Positions 32,616-39,632 of a stretch of 54,221 bases of DNA are shown piece by piece. The translations under genes were made by a program, and so were the position numbers. The stretch lies in the NCBI RefSeq assembly GCF_027563465.1, contig NZ_JAPFQA010000026.1:1-54221 (forward strand), written 5' to 3'. Position 1 is the first letter of the stretch; every line of letters begins with the position of its first letter. The DNA comes from Mesorhizobium qingshengii. GTDB taxonomy: Bacteria > Pseudomonadota > Alphaproteobacteria > Rhizobiales > Rhizobiaceae. The notes beneath the pieces were generated by a model that was not told the origin of the DNA, ran no database searches, and saw only the letters and a list, made by a program, of their open reading frames with translations.

Positions 32616-32942
32616 TTACGAAAGATTCAACAGCGTCACCGCAATCAGCGCCAGTCCGATCCCGACATACTGCAGCGAGGACACCTCTTCCTTGAAGACA
32701 ATGGCGCCAACCAGCATGGCGCCGGCCACGACGATGGTGTTGACCAGCGCTCCTGTCACGGCGAGGTTCAACCGTGTGTTGATAATTGCAAATGCCCCGT
32801 AGGAGATCGGCGACAGCAGCATGACATATGCCAGGCTGCGGCCGCTGCCGGTCTTGCCCCAGTGCGCGCTCAGACCATCGCAAAGGATAAACAGTCCGGC
32901 GCAAACGAGCACAACGCTCCAGACGAACATGTCGATTTTCAT
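32616..32942 (-). CDS. small EamA/SMR-like membrane protein
   Basis: A 108-aa protein with four predicted helices, the size of a small-multidrug-resistance subunit or half of an EamA transporter. Helix 3-4 carries the family pattern NTIVVAGAMLVGAIVFKEEV and LQYVGIGLALIAVTLLNLS, with the membrane glutamates after AIVFK. The Glu14 of true SMR pumps is not present (helix 1 is MFVWSVVLVCAGLFILCDGL), so it is closer to four-helix EamA-like proteins that work as dimers. I use the ATG at 32942. It lies 68 bp after ribF on the same strand. Substrate is unknown. Confidence 0.82.
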   Translation of the reverse strand: MKIDMFVWSVVLVCAGLFILCDGLSAHWGKTGSGRSLAYVMLLSPISYGAFAIINTRLNLAVTGALVNTIVVAGAMLVGAIVFKEEVSSLQYVGIGLALIAVTLLNLS

Positions 32943-33010
32943 CGATGAATGTTGGGCTTTCTGCCGGCCGCCTTCGATGAACTGGTTCACAGTCCGCGGC
33001 TTTTCGGCCC

Positions 33011-33997
33011 TCAGGAGGCGATGGCGCGATCCAGGTCCGAAAGCGGCCTGACGCCGGCAAGCAGCGCCCTCGCCTCGGCTTCGTCGCGCTTCATCTGCGC
33101 AACCAGCGCATCGAGACCGTCGAACTTGATCTCGCTGCGCAGGAAACCAAAGAAGGAAACCTGGCAGATTTCGCCATAGAGATCGCCGGAGAAATCGAAG
33201 ACGAAGGTTTCCAGAAGCGGCGCGCCGTTGTCATCGACGGTCGGACGACGGCCGAAGCTGGCGACGCCGTCATGAAGCGTGCCGTCGGCGCGACGAAAGC
33301 GGACGGCATAGATGCCCTCCTTCAGCGCGGCTTCCGGAGAAAGTCTCATGTTCGCGGTTGGAAAGCCAAGGGTGCGGCCGAGCTGCTGGCCGCCCACCAC
33401 CTCGCTTTCGACAGTGAAACGATAGCCGAGCAGGGCGGCGGCCTCGGTCACCTCGCCGTCGCTGAGCAACCCGCGGATGCGGCTCGACGAGACCACCTCG
33501 GCGCCCTCGTCACGAAAGGCGTCGACGAGCGTGACGCCGAAGCCATGGCGCCCGCCGGCCGCCATGAGGTAGGCAGGGCCGCCTTGACGGTCCTTGCCGA
33601 AATGAAAATCAAAACCGGTCACCGCATGGGTGATGCCAAGGTTCCTCTCCAGCACATCGGTCACGAACGCTTCCGCCGACAGCGAGGCGAAGTCGCGCGT
33701 GAACGGCTGTTCGACCAGCGCGGCAAAACCCAGCAGCGACAGGAGCCGGGCCTTCATCGGCGGCGGAGTCAGCACGAACAACGGCATGTCCGGCCTGAAG
33801 ATCTTTCGCGGGTGCGGTTCGAAAGTCAGCACCAGGGCCGGCACCCCGCGCCGCCTGGCCTCGGCCAATGCCTGCTGAAGCACCGCCTGATGGCCGCGAT
33901 GGACGCCGTCGAAATTGCCGATCGCCACCACGCCGCCACGCAATTCGGCGGGTAGCGGCGCCGTTGCCAGAATGTGCTGGAAGGCTGCCATTGTCAC
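33011..33997 (-). CDS. ribF: bifunctional riboflavin kinase/FAD synthetase
   Basis: RibF (328 aa) makes FMN and then FAD. The N-terminal nucleotidyltransferase has GNFDGVHRGHQAVL, the HxGH-type motif, and FDFHFGKDRQGG and SSSRIRGLLSDG further on. The C-terminal kinase begins near residue 185 with LGFPTANMRLSPE and has SFGRRPTVDDNGAPLLETFV. The start can be GTG at 33997, one base from the HAD gene stop, or ATG two codons later at 33991; an AGGTG site overlaps the stop codon. Close coupling to the HAD gene is standard in Rhizobiales. Confidence 0.96.
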   Translation of the reverse strand: MTMAAFQHILATAPLPAELRGGVVAIGNFDGVHRGHQAVLQQALAEARRRGVPALVLTFEPHPRKIFRPDMPLFVLTPPPMKARLLSLLGFAALVEQPFTRDFASLSAEAFVTDVLERNLGITHAVTGFDFHFGKDRQGGPAYLMAAGGRHGFGVTLVDAFRDEGAEVVSSSRIRGLLSDGEVTEAAALLGYRFTVESEVVGGQQLGRTLGFPTANMRLSPEAALKEGIYAVRFRRADGTLHDGVASFGRRPTVDDNGAPLLETFVFDFSGDLYGEICQVSFFGFLRSEIKFDGLDALVAQMKRDEAEARALLAGVRPLSDLDRAIAS

Positions 33998-34876
33998 CTA
34001 CCGCAGTTTCGGAATGACGGCCACCGGACGATAGCCATGCTTCTCCAGGAAGGTCACCAACCTTGCCGGATCCGGTTGCGATGCATCGCCATAGTCGCGC
34101 GCGTGGATGCCACCAGAGACATAAAGAACGTCAAAACCGTTGTCGACCGCACCCTTCACGTCGGTCATCATGCCGTCACCGATGGCCAGCACCCGCGAAC
34201 GCTCGACCGGCCGGCCCACAATGTCCGCCACCTCCTTCATCGCGACCTCATAGACCGGTGCGTAAGGTTTCCCGGCGATCAGCGTGCGGCCACCGAGCTG
34301 GGCATAGTCGCGTGCCAGGGCGCCGGCGCACCAGATGATGCGCTCGCCGCGCTCGACCATGATATCGGGATTTGCGCAGATGAACGGCAGGTTCCTGGCG
34401 CGCAGCCGCCGCAGAAGCTCCGTGTAATCCTCGGGCTTCTCGACCTCGTCATCGAACAATCCGGTGCAGACGACGCCAGATGCCTCGAACTCCTCGACAA
34501 GCTCGACATCGAGACCATCATAGAGCGTGAAATCGCGATCGCCGCCAATATGGAAAATCTTGCGTGGGCCGTCGGCGATCAGGTCGCGGGTGACATCGCC
34601 GGAAGTGACCACGCGGTCATAGGCTGACGATGGGACGCCGATCGCGTTCATCTGCGCCACGACATCGACATTGCGGCGCGGTGAATTGGTGATCAGGACG
34701 ACAGGGATTTCTGCCTCTCTCGCCCTTGCCAGCGCCGAGGCGGCCGCCGGAAAGTGCCTTTCGCCGTTATGCACCACGCCCCAGACATCGCACAGGATTG
34801 CCGAATAGGCTTTCGACACGTCCTCGAGCGAGCCGATGATTTCAGGCGAATCCGCCATGCCGTTTCCTTCAGTCAT
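33998..34876 (-). CDS. TIGR01459 family HAD-type hydrolase
   Basis: A 292-aa HAD-superfamily hydrolase of the class IIA group. Motif I is LCDVWGVVHNG (first Asp as nucleophile, with Trp in place of the usual second Asp context D-x-W-G), motif II VVLITNSPR, and motif IV AIGDGMMTDVKGA. The family, TIGR01459, is alphaproteobacterial and lies next to ribF; its substrate is not established, though proximity suggests a phosphorylated flavin-pathway intermediate. The start may be at 34876 or at the ATG six codons on (34858, MADSPEII). Confidence 0.93.
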   Translation of the reverse strand: MTEGNGMADSPEIIGSLEDVSKAYSAILCDVWGVVHNGERHFPAAASALARAREAEIPVVLITNSPRRNVDVVAQMNAIGVPSSAYDRVVTSGDVTRDLIADGPRKIFHIGGDRDFTLYDGLDVELVEEFEASGVVCTGLFDDEVEKPEDYTELLRRLRARNLPFICANPDIMVERGERIIWCAGALARDYAQLGGRTLIAGKPYAPVYEVAMKEVADIVGRPVERSRVLAIGDGMMTDVKGAVDNGFDVLYVSGGIHARDYGDASQPDPARLVTFLEKHGYRPVAVIPKLR

Positions 34877-34914
34877 GATCGTTGCGAGCGCCGCGACCGA
34901 CGGTTCGCCGCAGC

Positions 34915-34935
34915 CGGTTCGGATTAACCGAACCG
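34915..34935. promoter_or_regulatory. 21-bp palindrome in the divergent region between HAD and TadG-like genes
   Basis: CGGTTCGG-ATTAA-CCGAACCG is a perfect 8-bp inverted repeat with a 5-nt A/T centre, in the 286-bp gap between the leftward HAD gene and the rightward VWA gene. The A/T centre and the symmetry are more like a protein-binding site than a terminator, although a short hairpin is equally possible. Nothing else in this gap is clear apart from a 17-mer shared with position 47349. Confidence 0.4.
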
Positions 34936-35162
34936 CTCAGGCCTGTCACCAGCTTTCGCGGGTACCCGAGCATCGTCCGCAGGCCGGCATTGTCCCGATG
35001 CGGGATACCCTGCCTGCCCGGATGAAGAACAAGCTTGCCGGATTGGTTAGCGGTTGGTGAAGCGCCGACCAAGCAATCGAGCGGTTTCCCAAACTCGTCC
35101 TTCAGCGTTTTGTGGAAAGCTGGCGTCGATCGAGAATCCGCCGGCGGGGGCCGCTGCAAGAC

Positions 35163-37148
35163 ATGCATGAACTCTGGCGTCAGTTCTGCCGCGACAGACG
35201 CGGCAACTATGCTCTTATGACGGTCGTTGCGATGGTTCCGCTCATGGGCGGCCTGGCGATGGCGGTCGACTTCACCGAGATGAACCGCGAAAAGCAGATG
35301 GTGACGAATGCGCTCGACGCCGCCAACTTCGCCACGGCGCGCCGGCTGACGGAAGGCGCGACCGACGACCAGCTAAGAGCCTATGCGGTCGACTTCTTCA
35401 ACGCCAACCTGAACAATATCGATCCCGCCAACACGACGCTCAGCGTCACCTTGCCAAGCAACACCAGCGGCGGCGGCTTGCTCAAGATGAGCGCGCGGCT
35501 TGACTACAAGCCCTATTTCTATCCTGTCTTCGCCCAGCTCGTCGGCAAATCCCAAGCCGAGGCCAACCAGAAGATCAGCTTTGACGTCACCTCCGAAGTG
35601 CGGCTGAAGAACACTCTGGAAGTCGCCCTGGTGCTCGACAATTCCGGTTCGATGGTCACGCCCGGAACAGGCTCGGGACAAAAGCGAATCGATCTTCTCA
35701 AGGACGCGGCCAAACAGCTGGTCGACACGCTTGCCCAGCAGGCGGCGATGATCAAGCAGGTCGACAAGCCGGTGCAATTCGGCCTCGTGCCATTTGCCGC
35801 CTCGGTCAATGTCGGTCCTGGCAACGGCAACGCATCATGGATGGACACCGAAGGCCTGTCGCCGGTATCGAACGAGAATTTCGACTGGTCGACGCTGAAC
35901 GCGGCCAACAAATACGCCCAGCAGACCAACGGCATCTGGTACAAGCGCGGCACCGGTTGGGGCAGCGAGGAAGGCCAGATGCTGACCCGGTTTTCGCTCT
36001 ACCACGACATGAAGGTCGTCACCAACCACGAGCGCGTCGTCAGCAGCAAGCGCGTGGTTTGCGACGAATACAACTGGAACAACACCTGCAAACGCAGCCA
36101 TGACGAATATGACTATATCGATTCCTATGGTCCGTTCGCGAACTGGCAAGGATGCGTGGAAGCCCGACCTTATCCCTATAATGTCAACGACGCCGCGCCG
36201 TCCGGCGGCTCGGCTAACACCGGCATAGGCGTCGGCGATCCGGCGACGATGTTCGTGCCGATGTTCGCCCCGGACGAACCCGGTAATCATTGGAAGCTCA
36301 CCCAGGACCCAGACGAGGCCGCGCCGACGACCTACGGCGCCGTGAACAGCTGGTGGAACGACGACCCGTCGAGCAGCACCGGTCAGTCCCGGCTGCGCAA
36401 CATGGCCAAATATTTCCAGCCGCGGCCAATCAATGCGCCGGCGCTATCCGCCGGCAATGGCCCGAACTACAGCTGCACCACCAGCCCAATCACGCCGCTG
36501 ACCGACGTCAGCGTCACAACGGGGCTCACCGCGATCAAGGCGGCGATCGACCTGATGCAGCCGAATGGCGGCACCAGTGTTCCCGAGGGCATGGCGTGGG
36601 GCTGGCGGGTGGTTTCGAGCGGCGAGCCGTTCACGCAAGGGCGCCCGGAAACGGAAAAAGGCAACGACAAGGTCGTGATCGTGCTGACCGATGGCGCCAA
36701 CACCTACTATACGCCTTCGTCCCTGGGCTATTCCGATCCCGCCGACACGAAATCGACCTACGCATCCTATGGCTATCTCAAGCCCGGCTACAACGGCACC
36801 TCGGTCGGCCGCATGTTCCTGGGCACGTCGAGCGCCATCGGTCAGTTCGACTATTCGAACGGCAACTACACCAACGCGCTCAACGAGCAGATGGCGACGC
36901 TTTGCAACAACGCCAAGGCAGCCAATATCATGGTGATGACGGTGGCGCTCGACCTGTCCACCACCAAGACCAGCGACAAGCAGGCGATCGACGCGCTGAA
37001 ATCCTGCTCGTCGGACTCACGCTTCCGCAAGGATCCGACCGACGCGAGCAAGCCGGCCAAACTGTTCTGGAATGCGACCGGCGCCACCTTGTCGAACGAT
37101 TTCAAGGAAATCGGCAACGAATTGTCGAACCTGCGCGTCGTCAGCTGA
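35163..37148 (+). CDS. TadG-like pilus assembly protein with VWA domain
   Basis: A 661-aa protein. The N-terminus holds the TadE/TadG-type segment: a short cytoplasmic start (FCRDRRGNYALMTVVAMVPL) and one membrane helix, then a long extracytoplasmic part. A von Willebrand A domain follows with the MIDAS core VLDNSGSM near residue 165 and VVIVLTDGANTYY near 520, separated by a large insertion rich in Asn, Ser, Tyr and Trp. I start at the ATG at 35163, where the Tad motif begins. Most tadG genes sit in a flp/tad cluster; this one stands alone between a HAD gene and a LysE gene. Surface adhesion or pseudopilus function is inferred. Confidence 0.88.
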   Translation: MHELWRQFCRDRRGNYALMTVVAMVPLMGGLAMAVDFTEMNREKQMVTNALDAANFATARRLTEGATDDQLRAYAVDFFNANLNNIDPANTTLSVTLPSNTSGGGLLKMSARLDYKPYFYPVFAQLVGKSQAEANQKISFDVTSEVRLKNTLEVALVLDNSGSMVTPGTGSGQKRIDLLKDAAKQLVDTLAQQAAMIKQVDKPVQFGLVPFAASVNVGPGNGNASWMDTEGLSPVSNENFDWSTLNAANKYAQQTNGIWYKRGTGWGSEEGQMLTRFSLYHDMKVVTNHERVVSSKRVVCDEYNWNNTCKRSHDEYDYIDSYGPFANWQGCVEARPYPYNVNDAAPSGGSANTGIGVGDPATMFVPMFAPDEPGNHWKLTQDPDEAAPTTYGAVNSWWNDDPSSSTGQSRLRNMAKYFQPRPINAPALSAGNGPNYSCTTSPITPLTDVSVTTGLTAIKAAIDLMQPNGGTSVPEGMAWGWRVVSSGEPFTQGRPETEKGNDKVVIVLTDGANTYYTPSSLGYSDPADTKSTYASYGYLKPGYNGTSVGRMFLGTSSAIGQFDYSNGNYTNALNEQMATLCNNAKAANIMVMTVALDLSTTKTSDKQAIDALKSCSSDSRFRKDPTDASKPAKLFWNATGATLSNDFKEIGNELSNLRVVS

Positions 37149-37276
37149 TCCGAAGGGCAGCGGTAGCGCACTGGCGCAACGGCTGGCACCGCCATGCTCT
37201 TGCGCCCGCCCGCCGGGGCGGGCAGATGTTGACCGCGCTACCGTGCATCCATCGCGGCGCGCTGGGGAGTGAACAG

Positions 37277-37909
37277 ATGCCCGAAGCCGCCAATCATCTC
37301 GCCTTTGCGCTGGTCTGCCTCGGCATGGTGCTGACGCCTGGCCCCAACATGATCTATCTGATCTCGCGTTCCCTGTCGCAAGGGCCCAAAGCCGGACTGA
37401 TCTCGCTTGGTGGCGTCGCGCTCGGCTTTCTCTTCTATGTGCTGTCGGCCGCGTTCGGCATCACCGCATTGCTGCTCGCCGTGCCCTTCGCCTATGACGC
37501 GCTGCGCTTTGCCGGCGCGCTTTATCTCCTGTGGCTGGCCTGGCAAGCGGTGAAGCCCGGCGGACGCTCGCCGTTCCAGGTGCGCGAATTGCCGAAAGAC
37601 CGGCCACGCAAGCTGTTCATGATGGGCCTGATGACCAACCTGCTCAATCCGAAGGTGGCAGTGCTCTATCTGTCGCTGCTGCCGCAGTTCATCAGCCCCG
37701 GCAAAGGCCATGTCCTGTCGCAGCTTCTGGTGCTCGGCGCCACGCAGATATCGATCAGCCTCAGCGTCAATGCCATCATCGCGGTGACGGCAGGCTCGAT
37801 CGCCACCTTCCTCGCCGGACGGCCGCTGTGGCTGGTCATCCAGCGCTGGATGATGGGGACCGTGCTGACGGCGCTGGCGCTGAAGATGGCGACCGACGCG
37901 CAACGCTGA
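37277..37909 (+). CDS. LysE/RhtB family amino-acid exporter
   Basis: A 210-aa inner-membrane protein with six predicted helices. The N-terminal signature LGMVLTPGPNMIYLISRSLS and the GALYLLWLAWQAVKPGGRSP loop are typical of the LysE superfamily, which exports amino acids or related small molecules. MTNLLNPKVAVLYLSLLPQF is the conserved mid-protein NP motif. The ATG at 37277 has a GGGGAG site. The same frame is open far upstream, but that part overlaps the VWA gene out of frame and is not real. It is followed by a degenerate palindrome and a convergent DUF2189 gene. The substrate is unknown. Confidence 0.93.
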   Translation: MPEAANHLAFALVCLGMVLTPGPNMIYLISRSLSQGPKAGLISLGGVALGFLFYVLSAAFGITALLLAVPFAYDALRFAGALYLLWLAWQAVKPGGRSPFQVRELPKDRPRKLFMMGLMTNLLNPKVAVLYLSLLPQFISPGKGHVLSQLLVLGATQISISLSVNAIIAVTAGSIATFLAGRPLWLVIQRWMMGTVLTALALKMATDAQR

Positions 37910-37918
37910 GGGCTTCCT

Positions 37919-37956
37919 GGTTTTCCGAAAAACGGCCCCACTTTACGGAATCACGG
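37919..37956. repeat. degenerate Rhizobiales palindrome between lysE-like and DUF2189 genes
   Basis: GGTTTTCCGAAAAACGG and CCACTTTACGGAATCACGG match the block order of the palindrome at 26290, with an AAAACGG-CCCCA centre. It fills the 53-bp gap between two convergent genes, where it could act as a transcript end. Confidence 0.5.
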
Positions 37957-37962
37957 TCCAGC

Positions 37963-38787
37963 CTACATTGGCCGCCTTATCTGCTGCGCCCGCTCCGGTT
38001 CGACCACCCTGCGGTAGAGGTGCCAGGTGGCATGGCCGAGCACCGGCATGACCACGGCGAGCCCGGCAAACAGCGGGATCGAGCCGACCACGAGAAGCAC
38101 TGCGACCAACAGACCCCACAGTGCCATCGGCAGCGGATTTGCCATCACCGCGCGGGCCGACGTCTCAATGGCCGAGACCGCGCCGACGTCGCGGTCGAGC
38201 AGCAACGGAAAGGCAACCACGGTGGTGGCCAGCACGACCACGGCAAAGACGAAGCCGGCGGCGTTGCCGGCGAGGATCAGCGTCCAGCCCTTGCCGGTCA
38301 TCAGCACCTCGCGGACAAAGCCGCCGATCGACGCTGGTGGCTGATTGCCGAACAGGCCGGTGTAGATCGATTGCGCGGTGTACAGCCACAACAGGAACAG
38401 CGCTACCAGCATGGCGCCGATCACCGCGATCGAGGGAACCGCCGGCGAGCGGCGCACGTCGAGTGCGTGCCGCCAGGAGGTGTTCATGCCGAGCTCGCGC
38501 CGGCGACTGATCTCGTAAAGACCGATCGCCGCAAACGGCCCGACCAGGGCGAAACCCGACATCAGGGGATAGATGAGCTGGATGGCATTGGAGCCAGACG
38601 TCCACTGCGTCAGGATCAGACCGACAACGGGGTAAATCAGGCCCAGGAAGACGTAGTGCGACGGTTTTGCCCAGAAATCCTCGACGCCGAGACGCAGTGC
38701 GGCGCTGAGATCCGCCGTGGTGATGCGACGCACCACGGGTTGCACATGCACCCCACGCGCGTCCGCCATGACATGAAAACCGGCCAT
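37963..38787 (-). CDS. DUF2189 domain-containing membrane protein
   Basis: A 274-aa integral membrane protein of the DUF2189 family with about six helices. Features are ITTADLSAALRLGVEDFWAK, PSHYVFLGLIYPVVGLILT, PFAAIGLYEISRRRELG and the C-terminal MPVLGHATWHLYRRVVEP. The family is common in alphaproteobacteria, is often found near cytochrome or electron-transport genes, and has no proven function. The start may be 38787 or the ATG six codons later. The 266-bp region upstream, up to the CAP-domain gene, shows nothing I can support beyond promoter space. Confidence 0.9.
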   Translation of the reverse strand: MAGFHVMADARGVHVQPVVRRITTADLSAALRLGVEDFWAKPSHYVFLGLIYPVVGLILTQWTSGSNAIQLIYPLMSGFALVGPFAAIGLYEISRRRELGMNTSWRHALDVRRSPAVPSIAVIGAMLVALFLLWLYTAQSIYTGLFGNQPPASIGGFVREVLMTGKGWTLILAGNAAGFVFAVVVLATTVVAFPLLLDRDVGAVSAIETSARAVMANPLPMALWGLLVAVLLVVGSIPLFAGLAVVMPVLGHATWHLYRRVVEPERAQQIRRPM

Positions 38788-39053
38788 AACCTTCCTCCCG
38801 TGTGTCGGGGGCGGTCACCGCCTGGATGGCCGCCCGCAGCTGCCACTAGTAGATGCAACACCATAGACGATTTGCCAGGACTTGTCGCCGAATCGATGGT
38901 CTCGGACACGCCCTCACGGGATTGTCATCGCCATGTCGGCGAAAGCCGGCGGCGCAGCATTTCGGATCTCCTTTCCGAATCTGCTTGGCCTGTTGTCGCG
39001 ATTTTCACCGCCCTGCCCGGCAAAAGCCATGATCGCGACTATGTCAGGCAGGC

Positions 39054-39566
39054 ATGACAGCTCAAGAAATCGAAATCCGTCAAGCAGGCCTGAACAGGCG
39101 CAAATGGCTCCAGGCAGCCGCCCTCGCGGCATTGGCCGGGCTCGCTGCCTGCAGTACCGTTTCGCTGCCAACCGGTGAAGGCGCCGGGGTCTCCTCCTCC
39201 GCCACCGGCACGTTGACCAGTATCCGCGCCTCGGCGGGTCTCGCGCCGCTGATCCCCGACGCGCAACTCGAACAGGCGGCCTTGCAGCAGGCCGGCTACA
39301 TGGCGCAGGGTGGCCGCATGACCCACACCACCGGCTGGGGCAAGGATTTCGCCTCGCGGGTCAAGGGCAACGGCATCGCGGGTGCGGCGGCCGAGAACAT
39401 CGCCGAGGGCCGCTTCGACCTGCAGAAGCTGTTCGACATCTGGGTGCATTCGCCCGGCCACCGCCGCAACATGCTCGACCCGCGCTTTACTCGCTTTGGC
39501 CTTGCCTATGTGCGCGACGGCCGCGACAGCAACCTCCGCTACTGGAGCCTTGTGCTCGGAAAATAA
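39054..39566 (+). CDS. CAP (SCP/PR1) domain lipoprotein
   Basis: A 170-aa lipoprotein. The signal sequence has RRKW before a hydrophobic core and a lipobox (LAGLAAC, Cys near residue 34). The mature part is a bacterial CAP domain (residues about 50-170): LAPLIPDAQLEQAALQQAGY, the histidine in GGRMTHTTGW, ENIAEG, and the CAP1 motif SPGHRRNMLDPRFTRFGLAY. Bacterial CAP proteins are secreted and of largely unknown function, sometimes tied to envelope or sporulation. A broken copy of its 3' third lies 3 kb to the right (42521-42622) in the same orientation. Confidence 0.88.
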   Translation: MTAQEIEIRQAGLNRRKWLQAAALAALAGLAACSTVSLPTGEGAGVSSSATGTLTSIRASAGLAPLIPDAQLEQAALQQAGYMAQGGRMTHTTGWGKDFASRVKGNGIAGAAAENIAEGRFDLQKLFDIWVHSPGHRRNMLDPRFTRFGLAYVRDGRDSNLRYWSLVLGK

Positions 39567-39632
39567 AAGCAGGCGTATCGCCGCCCGTGCGATCTTCGTC
39601 GAGCCGACCGGGCCCGCTTGCTGAGCAGTCCG

